Below, one piece after another: positions 35,651 through 48,617 of a stretch of 64,000 nt of DNA. The notes under the pieces were generated by a model. The model searched no databases and was not told the DNA's origin. It saw only the letters and a program-made list of their open reading frames with translations. The stretch's first letter is position 1. Each line of letters opens with the position of its first letter. Origin of the DNA: Combretum micranthum (lineage: Eukaryota > Streptophyta > Magnoliopsida > Myrtales > Combretaceae); contig JAMXBD010000023.1 in NCBI GenBank assembly GCA_024138025.1, positions 806,001-870,000 on the forward strand, written 5' to 3'. Made by a program: the position numbers and the translations under genes.

Positions 35651-36168
35651 ACTTGATAAGAGTAAGTCTAAGACTAGAATGACTAGTCTTAATTATTTGC
35701 ATGAAATAAATAAACGTGCAAGAAAATAAAAGCACAAGTAAAAGGTTAGATTAGTGAGCTTTAGGCTCTAAAAGTATATTTACATATACTGTACATACTT
35801 CATATAGAAGTTATGTTAGAAGTAATAACATAACATAATATTAATAAAACGTAGAGTTGAACAATGACATGAACAACATGTTGTTCCTATATTTTCATTC
35901 CTTAGCATAAAGCTCATGGAGATTTCTTATGGAAATAAAACACACATGATGTTCATGTTATGTTAACATGAACTTGTGAAGATGGTTTAGTGGTTTACTT
36001 AAGATGAATGATCAAAGATAGATGAAGAGAAAATTTGTAAAATCACTAAGAGAGTGAGGGGACGATTCACGCTTTTGAAGAGAAGAGAAAGAGAGCATTA
36101 AGTGAAAAGTTTGCAAGAGTTTGGTTAGTGTTTATGAGATGTGTGTACATAATGAAGGAGTGAGGGGG

Positions 36169-36176
36169 TATTTATA
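36169..36176 (-). promoter_or_regulatory. TATA box of gypsy LTR
   Basis: TATAAATA on the minus strand, followed by CCCCCTCACTCC and then a CT-rich leader. The position and downstream composition fit an LTR RNA polymerase II promoter. Its activity is not known. Confidence 0.55.
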
Positions 36177-37322
36177 AAGTTTTGGAGTGGAAATTAGTGT
36201 GAATAAGATTAATTGAAAAAGAAAATGAAATAGATGGAAGAGAGAAAGGGGATGGCCGGCACAATAGGGAGAGAGGGAACAAATGTGATTAAAAATTAAT
36301 TTTATTAATAAAAAGTAAGTTATGTATGAAGGAAATTTAGTAAAAAATAATATTGATAATATAAAGGTAAGAAATAGGTGTACAGATTGTAAGAAAAGTA
36401 AAGATAAATAAATAGTAGTGAATAGTAGTAAATAGTAATATGAATAGTAGACTAGATAAAATACCAGTAGTAATGAAAATAGGAGTAAAAGGGCTATATT
36501 TGATATTTTTAGAAGCCGAAAAATTATATAATTGATATTTTACGATTCCTCATCCAATTACAAGCCTAGATATGTTGTTGAATATTTTTATTGTTTTACA
36601 TGCCAGGACCTCGATTTTGAAAAATTGTCTTGTTCGCGTCCGAAACAAGCAATTTTTTTTTTTTTTATGAATTTGATCTTTTTAGATTGTATCACATTAT
36701 TTCGGTTTATAATATAAGGTTATCTTATTCTTATTGTTTTAGAGTTTCGTGCGTAGGATTGCCGGATCTAGTATCATTAGGGCTTGTTGTCGACCTAATT
36801 GACTTTTAGGATCCCAATCGATTCCGACTTTAATATTTACTGTATGATCATAAAATCTAGGGGTTTATATCACATTTATATTTTCTATTCAAAATTTAAG
36901 TTTTACTATATTTTAATTGTTTATTTAATATTTTGTAGTTATTGGGATTGTTTAATCGAGTCTAAGGTTATGTGTTGACCCAAGTTGACTTTTGGTATTT
37001 CATTTAAATTTTTTATTTGAAAGTCATCAAAGACTCTAGGATTTTATAATTTTGTCATTGAACATTGTTGGGATAAATCATCTCAATTTACGTGTAAAGG
37101 ATCATATAGATGAATTATTTAGCGTACGGATTTTGAATCGAATGATTATTAGATTTTCCACTTTTTTTAAGTTTTCTTTTTCCTTAAGGTTATGAAATTT
37201 ATATTTGATCTTATTTACAATTTCTAAAATTCGGTTTCAACTTGGGTCAATTTTAGAGTTTTGCTTTCGTTTTTAGCTTTAAAACTATTTTCTAAGAGTT
37301 ATGAAAAATTTAGGAGTTTACA

Positions 37323-37480
37323 CCTTTCATCAAAAGCTGGTAGGCAATTTCATTTACACAAAATTGGCTTCATCTTCAATTTCCATAATTAGAAATTATT
37401 GCCATTAAATTTTTCAATCTAAGATTTTCCTACTATTACTTCTATCATTTTCTTCTTCTAACTTAAGGAAATAACTCCTA
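37323..37480 (-). pseudogene. Copia gag N-terminus, separated part
   Basis: On the minus strand the words IEKFNGNNF, a stop, then LWKLKMKPILCK are readable near 37410-37350. This is the copia Gag opening (FNGxNFxxWKxKMxAIL). It precedes in order the gag part at 31445-32636; the gypsy LTR at 32637-37322 lies between. Upstream LTR and primer site of this older element were not found. Confidence 0.7.
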
Positions 37481-37674
37481 TTATTTCATGTAAGTGATGG
37501 TAGTACACATAAATAACACTCAATACTCCCATTGATGAACAATAATTTAACTTATTTTCTAATATGAGGGAATCCTTTTAGTGGCAATCACATAGCATAT
37601 AATAAATAGATATATATACCCAAGATAGACTCTAATTCTATTGTTATGAATGACTCTAATACAAGTATTGGGAG

Positions 37675-38387
37675 TAGGGATGTAAGCGGGCGGGTTTTTA
37701 TAGGATACCCGACCTGCCCAACCTGATAAATATCCTATAGGGTTTGGGATGGGTTTTGGGATCAATAATAAAACCCTATAGGGTTTTGGGATAAGCAAAA
37801 ACCGTTAGGAAACCCGAACCTATTTAAATATATATATATATATTATGTTTAGTCTCAATTTCTGAAATTAACTAGTTGTGCTCCATTAATTGTGAAGCTA
37901 TTTTTTTCTTTTTTATAAAATCATTTAAAAAAAGTAAAAAACCTTAGGATAGTAGACTAATACTTTATTGTCTCCACTTTCAGTCTTGGTTTTGGCTCAC
38001 TCTCCTCAAATTTAAGCCTCTCACTTCCGTTGTCGTACTGTTTTATTCAATAGTTTTTCTTCCCATGAAAATGGTCAGGATTTTATAAAGAGGATTGCAT
38101 GAGTAATGATAAGAGATTTTTTTTTCTTGGCTTATAAAATGGGAATGGTTCGGGAAAAAGAAAAAAATTTAAAAAATTTATAATGACGTTTTTAAATATT
38201 CTATTGTGTAATGATTCTAATTTTATAATGGGTTTCGAGTTCGAAATCGGATACCCTATAAGGTTTGTCTAGTGGGTGTTGGGTTCATGGACAAAAACCC
38301 TATAGGGTTTATGACAGGTTTTAGGAATCCTATTGGGTATCGAATTTGGGTTTGAGTTTTAATATACCCGTCCTGGTTGCATTCCTA
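37675..38387. mobile_element. hAT MITE, copy A (713 bp)
   Basis: The exact 8-bp target duplication attgggag lies at 37667-37674 and 38388-38395. Terminal inverted repeats: left TAGGGATGTAAGCGGGCGGG, right in reverse TAGGAATGCAACCAGGACGG. Subterminal CCTATAGGGTTT and GGATACCCGACC words recur in both orientations. An 8-bp duplication with TAGGGATG ends is the hAT pattern. It has no coding capacity, so it depends on a transposase in trans. Copy B of the same family is at 52433-53134. Confidence 0.93.
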
Positions 38388-40619
38388 ATTGGGAGATGAT
38401 CTTAAGCCATGGGCTACAAATAGTTTGACAAGTCCAGAAAGGTCGAAAGGTTACCTTCAAGACATGATCTAGCATCTGAAAAATTAAAAAGGAAAAAAAA
38501 ATCTAGAATTGACCATAGGACAATGAGAGAAATCTAAAAATTCGAAAAATTGTCAGGCAAGCTTTCATCCGTACGATAGCTGAGGAAGAACATTGGATTT
38601 TGTCCGATACTTCCTCGTATGAACATCAAAGGTGTAAAGGTTACCATCTGGATTGTAGGCAACGTACTATAAAAATGTTTGTAGATCGAAAAGCCACAAA
38701 AGCAACCAAAAACTTTAACTACATTATGGATGGAAATATGGTTTCCACGCTGCTGATATTCTTAGGATTGATGTTTCAATTGAGGGACTTATTTATGTTT
38801 TCTTTTATTGAAAAAGCAGACTTATTGGCATATATGTTTTTTATTTGTTTCGACACATATTTTAAGGTTTATTAGTAGTCATTCCAAAATTGGAGCATTC
38901 GTATTACTCTTCTTCGGTACTAAACTCTCTTAAATAACCTTGATTATTATGGCTTTGTTTGCCTGATTTTCAAACCGTATTTTATATATATTTGATCTGT
39001 TTAATCTATTTATAAATAAAAACTCTGTTTTTTATCTTTGTCTCTTTTTTAATAAATATCTGTTTCACAACGATAAAAATAAAATATAAAAACAACCAAA
39101 AACAGATAAAACAAGCAGATCTAATTTATCACTTTAATCCATTTAACTACTAATATTTATTTATTGTGATCAACTTGTGATTGGATTATTAAGTATTTTA
39201 ATTCATTCAAAAATTAATATCCAAATCTAGTCTGTTTCTAGCATTAGTGCATTCCTCTAGGTTCTAATTCTATTTGCATCCATATAACCTTGCACTAAAA
39301 ACGCTAAAAACCCATAAAAATTACTAGCTTTAAACCATTCCATATTTGCGCACATCCCTATTAATCAATGTGGGTCAAGCTTCCTACATCAGATTATATC
39401 AGCAAATATATCAAAAACGACCAACGTACTCTTATCCCACTTATAGTTTGATTATTGATCTTAGGTCCCATAAATATATATATATATATATTATATATAT
39501 ATGTTGGAGTAAGTTTAAAAGTGATTAGTCCTTTGATCTTTTGAAGGAATTGCAATTCCTTGTATTTCATTATTAGCAATTCCATAGAATAAATATTTCC
39601 TCAAATGAGCACATCAATAATTTTAGAGAGGGCAATTATCTATTTTATTGTAAAAACAACAGTTGACACTTTTCTAGAGACACATTTCCGTTTGTCTTTC
39701 TGTATTATAAAGCATATTCCACTATTAAGTCGATTAATTATGGAAATTTAACTATATTCACACACGACTTACACTGCATTGATATTTTCTTATAGTAGTT
39801 ACTTATACAAAATGGGTCGGAGCTTCTTGTCATTATTTATTCAATTGTTCTTCATAGTCACCATGCTTTTCCTTTCTTTCTTTCTTTTTTTTTTTTTTTC
39901 TTTTTGTTCCTTCTTCTTATTTTTCCTAAACAACAATTAGTTTTATAGAAAATTCTATGACTCGTCATCAATTTTATTGTTGTATGCTAAAATCTCCAAC
40001 GGAATTAATTTAGGTCCAACTCCTCTGATCGGATTTGTAACAGATAACAATTGGTATAACAACAAACAATGATGATCATGGTGATGATATTGTGTATTAT
40101 GTGATCTTAGTTTAAGTTTTCAAATAATATATATTTAGTAAACTATAAAAAATAACACACACACACATATATATATATATATCATATAGATAGTTATAAA
40201 ATAGAGTAAATAATATTATTAAATTATATGAAAATGTAATATATTAATGTTCTCTATGACTGACTATTATAGTTTTCGAAAACTTTTATGATCTGATCAA
40301 TGAGATTATATGGTATAATCATTATTATGTATAAATCCAAACTGACAAATAATTGATTTGACTAGTTTCTAAAACATGACAAGATGGTAGAGTTTTTGGT
40401 AGTTCTCTATTAAAAGATGCATTGTTAACTTCCATAATATGTGATTAAAATATTATAAATTAAAAAAAAAATAGTTGTGTGACTTTGTATTAACTATGTA
40501 AATGTTACAACCATTCTAAAAAAGAACAAGTGTCTTGAAAAGAGTATGTATGTATGTATATATGTTTCATGTGAGAAGGAATATATATTAAATGGATATG
40601 GGCTTTTTGGGGCCCTTAG

Positions 40620-40740
40620 TAATCAAATTAAAATTGCAAAAGGTCATAACTTGCTTCTTTAAAATTCTATTGGGCTTTGGGCATAAGGGTATAGGGCCTC
40701 CATAAAATGACCTTGATATCTTAGAAATGAATTGTCCATT
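40620..40740. repeat. Paired segment, copy 1
   Basis: Shares about 110 bp of ordered words with 44823-44945: GCTTCTTTAAAATT, then TTGGGC, GGGTATAGGGCCT and GTCCATTTTGG. The nature is unknown; TGGGCY-type words resemble site II promoter elements. No termini are visible. Confidence 0.5.
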
Positions 40741-40807
40741 TTGGGGACATACGCAGTGTAATCTTTATATATATGCGAGGACAATTTTTCATAGCTATTT
40801 CTCGCCT

Positions 40808-40849
40808 TTATATATATATATATATATATATATCATATCATATCATATC
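40808..40849. repeat. (TA)n plus (ATATC)n microsatellite
   Basis: About 12 TA units followed by four ATATC units. Confidence 0.9.
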
Positions 40850-43191
40850 AGAGGAAAATTTTATGGTTCAATCGTTTCAGTCATGTTGGTTCAGATTCAT
40901 ATTTAAGCATATTATTATTAAAATAATTAATATATTAATTATTATATTTATTTTAATGATAAGTATGATAGGAAGATGTACGAAAGTTGTAGATATTAGA
41001 TATGGTCTGATCATGCTTCCAGTGTTTTGTTGATTTGTTGTTAGTGTTAAAATCGGATCGTATTTTATATGGTTATTTTATTTTATTTTGTTTTTGGTTA
41101 TTTTCTCTTTCCTTTAAAGAAGGACAGGAGGGAGTGGGATTGGCTTTACTTTTAAGCACAATACCATGGCAATGTATCTCTTGAATATTAAGAATCTGAA
41201 AAGTCGTTACATTTTACTTTATTGCCAACTATTTTGAAGATTACATCACTTATAACTTTTCTCTTTTTTCTTTTTCTTTTCCTTTTCTTTTTTATTTTTA
41301 TTTTATATTTGGATACAGAATGAGTATAATATGGTATTTATAAAAAAATACCCTTAACAATGAATATAAATAACAACTATAAATATGATAAAAAGTAATT
41401 AAAGTAAAAAGGTATTAATGTGAATGGAAATGGAAAGCAAAATTTTAATGTTAATGTATCATTATATTATTTTATTTTTAATTAGAAGTATTTTTTAAGA
41501 AAAGTTATATTTTATGAAGAATAGTTGCTCTTTTATGGTACATTTGATTCACTTTATGTGTGGAATAACATTGTTATTCCTTCCTTACCAAACCTACCCC
41601 TGCGATTGGTTGTGGAAACAGGGAATCGATGGAATTGCTGTTGTAAAATGAAAATTGCAAATCTTCTATGAAACAAAGGAAATAGCTATTATTTTTTGTT
41701 TTGTTAAACATATTTTGATATCTATCTATTAGATCTCAAATGAGCTATAAAAAAATAATTATAACTCCCTTATTCCACTCTTTTTTTTCTTTTTTTCTGT
41801 CGTCATCATTTCCACTTCTAAAGAAATACAATTTTATTCTTACTAATTTCATTCTTTTAACCAAAAATTCTTTTGGCCAAAAAAAAAAATAAAAATAAAA
41901 TAAAATAAACAAGCCAAAGGAAAGAATATGAATTCATTATATATTTCATATTAAATTTAATAGACATTCCTTATATTATAGTTTTTTCTTTCAAATAAAA
42001 CTAAAAAATAACTATTCCAAATTTATAAAAGTAAAATAACAATTTCATTCTAGTAAATTAAATGTAGTGCTAGAGGCTGATAGGGCAAACAATGTCATAG
42101 CTCTAAATACAACTACACATGAAACCATTTAAAAGGGAAACAAAATTACAAATAACCCTTTAAACTTTTATAATATATCATTGAATTTTGTAAATGTTCC
42201 AAATAACTTCATAAATATTGGGTAAACTATCCATAAAACTTGCATATAACTATTTCAAACTTTAACCTTGGTATTTGGGGGGAAAAAATCATAATCATGG
42301 TAAGGAAATATTTCTTTAAACTTATTAATATGTATTTTAACATCCCCTAAAATTTGACTTTGGTGCTAAACTTAAAAAATAAAGATCTTTTATATTACCA
42401 ATTCCTTAAAAGCTATAGATATTTACTGTATTTAAAAATGTAAAGGTGTGTTGATCAAAATTTAAGAGGCTATTTATAATTCTGCAGGAGGTCCGATTGT
42501 GATAGAGCTGCAAAAGGGTTAAACCACCCATCGTTTCTTTTCTACTAACCCTCTATCATTTATTTACTGACCATAAGATATAAACCTAACTTACTTTCCA
42601 CGTTTTGTTGATCAATTGTTTGTTTGGTTTTTTCTGGCAGATACAGATACTTTTTTAAAACTTTTTTCTAATAAATTATTTATCAAGAAATAGATATAGA
42701 TAAAAAAAAGTTGACAGTTCTCATCAAAAGATCAAATATAGATAAAATATATATGCAAATTGAACATATTTACATATATCATTTTGAAAAGGATACAGAT
42801 ACAGATAAAAAATAGACTATCCAATCCACATCAAAGCCCGTCCATTTATACTTTTCCATAGAAAATTAAGCACGCAATGTGGAGAGGGGAAGGGCTTGTG
42901 AAACTGTTTATTGATTATATTTTCTTTTAGATTTTTTAGTTTTTTCCCTCCTTCTTTGAATGAGTAGAACTTTGCTTGGAATGATTTATGGAGAGAATTA
43001 AGCTAATAAACTGCGGTTTAAACAAATAATGAGAGGGATATGAGAGATAGATTACATTATATTCATCTTCGTGTCATTCTCTCCACAAGCATAATTATTG
43101 ATAGTTTTAGATTAAACTCACATCATCGAAAGAGCGTGTCTAGCCCAACACAAACTATATATATTTATAGATATATGTACGTAAAATGTTT

Positions 43192-43489
43192 TGTTAATAT
43201 CACAAATAATATCTAAACTTTAACAAAATATGTAATTATGTATCTAAATTTTAAAATTGATCAATTTGGTACTTAAACTTTGAAATTGTTCAATTTCATA
43301 GCTGAAAGAACTTTTCGTGCACACCAACGGTATATCCGTCAAGTTATTTCAAATACTAAATCGATTAATTTCAAAGTTTTTCATTTATTAAATTAAAATA
43401 TTTCAAAATTTAGGTACTAAATTAATCAATTTCAAAGTTTAAATATTTAATTATATATTTTACATAAATTTAAGTACCATTTATAACAT
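43192..43489. mobile_element. Foldback MITE (~300 bp, long inverted arms)
   Basis: The left arm (about 43192-43310) and the reverse complement of the right arm (about 43375-43489) align over roughly 110 bp with scattered mismatches. Shared words include AAAATATRTAATTA, ATTGATYAATTTRGTACYTAAA and CTTTGAAATT. A short spacer with ACGGTATATCCGT lies in the centre. A near full-length inverted structure without coding capacity is the foldback type of MITE. A clear target duplication was not identified. Confidence 0.75.
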
Positions 43490-44822
43490 TATGTTTTATT
43501 ATTATTACTACTTTTATATGCTCTTATGAATGATGGTGTAATGACTTAAAGATCGAGTCATATGCTTTACATTTCAAATTTTAATGATCTTTTCAAAGTA
43601 AAAGAAAACTTTTGGGTCAGTATTTGATAAGTGTTGATGCATGCAATTAAATGTATATTCAAGGCATTTTACTCGCCATATGATTTCGCTAGTAACAACT
43701 TGGGATTTGAAAGACTTTTATGAGATTATTTTAGGCTTGCAAGACTAAACAATGGTACAAGAAGTGGTTTTTTGACCCAAAAAGAAAGTACAGTAAATGG
43801 TTTGATGGGCCATTTTGATGCGTAAATTAGTAATTAGAGATGCATTTAACAGATTAATGGGCAAGTGTATGTGTTCAGATGATTCATCCTTGACTTGGGA
43901 GGGGGAATTTATAAGAAAGGTGACTGTGGTAGAATAAAAAAAATAGATAATTAAAATAGAAAGTGTAATTTGATATATTAAGAAAGTATATCTTCTCACC
44001 ATAGTAGTTTTAGAGATCCTCAGGTATGAGCTGAAGACAAAATCTGATTATTTGTGTTTTAATACTTTTATAAATTGTATATGACTTGTGTTTTAATATT
44101 TTGACAAACAAGAAATTCGGGTTTTATTTTTTTACAAATACATGATCCGTATTTGGTACTTTTGCAAAAAATGACTTGAGTTTTGTTTTGTGATAAACAC
44201 ATTACCTGTATTTTTATATTAATAATAAATAAGAAACATGTAAAATAGAGGACGAACCAATATAAAAGAAATTTAAAATACCTTAAAAGGCGAACTAGGT
44301 GAAATGCTTTTAATAGATCACCTATCTTTTGGTTAGCTTCGGATAAAATGTTTTGAAATTTTTGGGTATTGTTTTATCGGTTGATGTGTATGGATTTTAG
44401 GAGTATTTATCACATGGACATGGATTTTTGGCCTTACAGTGTGGAAAATAAATGATAACTTTAATCCCGTTTATTCTAAGGAAAATCAACTTTTTTTTTA
44501 TGATTGTATTTTTCATCAAATATGTATTTTTAAAAATAATATGTTTTCATGTATTTAGTTAATTATATTTTGTAGAAAAAATGTTGAATATACTCTTCTA
44601 ATATTTTGATTAATTTTGTTATACTATGTGAATAAGTATTATTTATTATGGAGAGTAGTTTAAATAACTTCTCTTTTTTAAAAAAAAAATAAGTGTAAGT
44701 CATTTTTTAAAATTTTTTAATTTTTTCCATAAAAAAATCCACTTAAAAGGTATTTCCAACCTAAAAAAGAAAAGAGAAACTCTTTTTTCGGATGATATAT
44801 ACATGTGTGTATATATATATTT

Positions 44823-44945
44823 TCAAAATAAACAGGCCTTTGTTTCTTCAAAATTATTTTGGGCAAAGGGGTATAGGGCCTTCCAAAGCAGGCCTCGATT
44901 TTGACCATTAAATATTTGGTCCATTTTGGAGCATTGACTGTACTC
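44823..44945. repeat. Paired segment, copy 2
   Basis: Counterpart of 40620-40740, with GTTTCTTCAAAATTATT, GGGTATAGGGCCT and GGTCCATTTTGG in the same order and direction. The copies are clearly diverged. Confidence 0.5.
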
Positions 44946-45235
44946 GTTCCAAAAGAAAACTTGATGGTAAAATGACAATCGATATCGGTGACTGTGTGCT
45001 TCCTGAGCTGTCAGCCAAGTATGCTTACCATCCGCCAGTTGGACCGGACCAGATGGGTCTCTTGGTTTCATCTTTTTTTCAGAAATTTTATTTTTATAGT
45101 TTCCAAATAGATATATATATTTGTTAAGAACGATATAGATAGAAAATATGCATTTTTAATTAAATACAGATAAAATCAAATTCTTATTAGAAACAGATAA
45201 AAATAAGATAATACAACAAATGAAAAGAAAAGTAA

Positions 45236-45261
45236 TTATATATATATATATATATATATAT
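45236..45261. repeat. (TA)n microsatellite
   Basis: About 13 TA units. Confidence 0.95.
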
Positions 45262-45540
45262 TTTCTAATGTGGTGGGACGTTGACAATTGTATTGTGAAA
45301 GGTCTCGTTCGTCGTGATTGGTCCCAATCTTGATGCATCACCAACATATTCCGAATCCCCATTTTTACCTTCAAAATTTTATAAAGTTTTAATTTTTAAT
45401 TCCTTTTAAAACATAAAGTTTGCATGTTTACGTTTACGAATTGATTAAGTGAGCAATGATTAATTTTTTTTTATTATTGACAAGCATACATCTAAAATTT
45501 TATGGGATTTTAGGGTTTTTTTTTTTCTTGGATTATGCTA

Positions 45541-45561
45541 AGAAGAAGAAGAAGAAGAAGA
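45541..45561. repeat. (AGA)n microsatellite
   Basis: About seven AGA/GAA units. Confidence 0.9.
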
Positions 45562-45790
45562 CGCAACAATAGGAGGAGAAAAAAAAATTGAAAGAATAAA
45601 AAACATGTCAACTAGAATAGAGAAAATAATTTTTTGATCAAGTTTCCACTCCACATTAGCTTCCGACTAGAGAAATAGTTGAATTCCGACCAAGATATCA
45701 CTCATGTAACGTTTAAAAAGTTTAGATATCATTGTGATATGAAATTTTTTTAATGTATAATTTTGTTAAAAAGAATTCACGTATGTACTG

Positions 45791-45840
45791 CCAGTGAAAC
45801 TTATCTTAAATAATACTAGTGAAACTTATCTTAAATAAGA
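45791..45840. repeat. Two-copy 25-bp tandem repeat
   Basis: AGTGAAACTTATCTTAAATA occurs at 45793 and 45818, a 25-bp period with only edge differences. Confidence 0.85.
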
Positions 45841-48520
45841 AGACACGGGTGGAAAAATGGATTAAATATCATATTTATTTTCAATCTATATCCCCACTAT
45901 AGGCCCAACTATTGATTGTTTTGAAAGGTCTTACTATTTTTTGCAATACTTTCTATTGAAAACACATCACATATAATAGTGGAATCGGATCTACCACCGT
46001 ATGTGGGATCAAAGTAGTAACATTTTCTTTTATAGGACACCTTAACAGTGGGCTTTTATTGAACAAATAGATATTTGTATGTCATGGGTTAGAATGAGAG
46101 ATGCATGTTCAACACGGACAAAAACATGTTTAAACACTTGAATGTCCGACTAAACGCCTTAAAGCTAGTGCTGTTTCCCATTAGCATGTTGATTAGGAAT
46201 ATTATATATGACAAAGGTGAAGGTAACCTTGAGACTCCACATGTGGTTTTGTCTTGCGTCTCGTTTGGATGCATTGTCATTTTGCAACACCCACTACCTA
46301 AATCAATAAATCAATCTTTTTTGGTTGTATTAATGGGGGTTCTTAAACAATATGGAAACGACTTTTAAGACACTAATTAAAACCAGTCATGTGAACGAAA
46401 GGGATATTCTAATACCCATGACTCCCAAAACATGAACATTTACGTACGAAATTGAAGCATCTTTCAAACGTAAATTTGTCCAATACATTTGTACATGTCT
46501 GCATGAAGATTAATTAAATGTATTATTTCTCATGCACCTACTAATTCTGTACTTTCCTAAGGAAAAAAAAAATATATATATATAATATATGTATGTATAT
46601 AAAACATAGGCACTATGTCCTTTGAACCAGCTGTGCATATGCCTTGTGAAAGTCTTAATTTTGTACTTATACGTACGTATATATGACCTGTCTTTTAATA
46701 AATTTTCTTTCAAAATATTTATTTTATTATTGACAATAATCACCACGGATGCATCAACATAATCAAGCATAACACGGTGGTTTATGTTTACTCTTAAATC
46801 ACGAAAATACTTTGGAAAAATTTGCAAATACAATGTAGACAAACCTTTTAAACTTTTTTTTTTTTTAAATCTTATAATGTTTGAAAAATATGCATATATC
46901 CTCAATTTGTACCGGAATAACTAGCAGTCGAAGGTTAGTCGCTTTTTTTTTATTTTCATATTATCCAATAGAAAATTGATGACCTATGTAATTATAGTTT
47001 TTAAATGCAGTTACAATTATCCTAAAACATAATCTACTCCATCAGCCAGGAATTGTAACTATGCTTCATCACTGAAACATTGGCAAATAATAAGGACCTG
47101 TGGCAAAAAGATTATTCTCTTATTTTATTCAGTAGAGAGACAGCTTGCTATTTCTATATTATACTTATGATACTCTAGCGAAAAGTCAAATTGTCAACTA
47201 GGACAAAAGTGCATTGCCATTCTTGAATTAATCCTTAAAATATAAACCAACAATTTACTTCTTATATTTTATTATTGGGACCATTCCTGTTTGGATAATC
47301 GATTTAGTTTCATTTTCAAACCAAACTGATACATATAAAACACCGATAAAAAACTGATAATTTTACTTATAAACTGACTAAACCAAACCGATAGTAATCC
47401 TTAATATTTTCCGTATTTCTCTCTTCTTGGGCACAAATTGTGCAATAATAATATCTACACTTCCTCAAGACGTTATGAGTGAAATCCGCCGTAAGCTCTA
47501 CTTTGAACTAATCCGATTCGTTGCTACTTCCTTTTTACGGTTCCCTTTTTCTATAGCAGTTTTTCGTATAAAAACAAGAGAATGGAAATTTGTCTTCTCA
47601 AAAATGTTATCTTCCTGCAAATAAAGGTATGCCATATGTAAAAAATAAAAACATATCCCTAAAACTGTGCAAAGAATAATTATCACTTCAAGTATTTATT
47701 CTTGTGAAGACATGATCGAGACAACATTTTTTCAACAGTAAATTTTAATCTAAAAGCAACGATTTCGCTTATGAAAAGCATTTGGTTTCAATTACTATGT
47801 TGAATGTCATTATTTTATTGATCACACTATATGCAAATTATAATTATAAAAGAGATGTGCATTAAGAAAAAAGATGGAGAAATAGAGAGAGGGGAGAGAG
47901 AATTTTTTCAAAGAGATACATAAATATGTAATTTGGTAAGAAAATGAACAAGATATTACAAGTAGGATTTTTTATGAAAGCTAATTTTATCATCCTTTTA
48001 TTAGTAAATGACATAGTTAATTCTTAGAAAATGTTTGGCCAAAAAAAAAAAAAAAACTTTGAAAATGAGAATCTTATTCTATAGAAAAAGTTAACAAGGT
48101 ATTGTATCGATAATCATAAAGTTGTTGTGTCCTGAATGAGAAAGATATAGTTAGGTTATTATATATTTCCTATCTCATGAGAATTATATAAGGTTGAAAA
48201 CCTGTTGTGTAGATGTGATTTCGAATGTAACGATCAAGTGCATGTCATATGATTATTGCGCTATACGTGACCTAGGAAAACAATACGTATGAGAGTGATA
48301 AGGAGAGAATTGTGTAAGAAAGAGGAGTAAGTAGTTTTAGTAGACTCTAATACATGCGTGACAGGTGAGGAAACTAAGAAGCATCAATCTAACTATATAT
48401 ATTGAATCAATAACTGTTCTTAATTAAGATAAGTGTTTGATTCAATAATATGGAAATCTAGAAGCACAACGACGCTTTTCTTATACTTCTCTTATCCAAA
48501 TGAGATAGGAATTGGTTGTA

Positions 48521-48617
48521 TTTATAGGAAATGTAGCTATTGATATCATCCATTAGATGATACAAACGACCAACATCTAGTATAAGTGTCTCTCATAATG
48601 GATATAAAGATTAGCTC
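48521..48617. repeat. 97-bp direct repeat, left copy
   Basis: Aligns without gaps to 52327-52423, 78 of 97 bases matching by eye (ends TTTATAGG...CTC in both). It abuts the left end of the gypsy LTR fragment at 48618. Origin not explained. Confidence 0.8.

Larger units (their letters stand above)
32637..37322 (-). mobile_element. Gypsy solo LTR inserted in decayed copia gag
   Basis: The 4686-bp segment separates two parts of one copia gag. Flanks are cattt (32632-32636) and ccttt (37323-37327), a 5-bp target duplication with one mismatch. On the minus strand it starts TGTAAACTCC and ends CGAGGTGTGATA, the gypsy LTR form with the final CA reading TA. On that strand TATAAATA (36169-36176) is followed by a pyrimidine-rich leader with CTCTCTTTCTCTTCTC, as in an LTR promoter and 5' leader. 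No gag or pol lies inside, so it is a solo LTR. It is homologous to 48618-52260: both carry AATGGCCATAACTTGCTCA and an ACTCACTC-type block near the TCACCTA word. Confidence 0.78.
38396..43191. other. AT-rich intergenic sequence
   Basis: No gene recognised. Frames of 60-91 residues at 38600 and 40773 lack known motifs. 38950-39230 and 42640-42830 share GATAAA/TTTATC words with each other and with 15010-15180, probably a worn MITE family. 40600-40760 resembles 44823-44945 (listed). 41540-41660 has GGAATAACATTGTTATTCC, a near palindrome of MITE type. 42150-42480 carries the 'CTTTAAACTTT' dispersed repeat. Confidence 0.45.
43490..48520. other. AT-rich intergenic sequence
   Basis: No gene supported. 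44960-45070 is briefly GC-richer, with ACCATCCGCCAGTTGGACCG, and has frames open on both strands without known motifs. Frames at 46105-46368 and 46510-46905 also lack motifs. 47290-47400 carries AAACCAAACYGAT words like those of the MITE at 59330-60245. Confidence 0.45.

Noticed and set aside
46510..46905. 131-residue minus-strand frame
   Set aside because: Low-complexity Tyr/Ile/Lys-rich translation of AT repeats with no motif.
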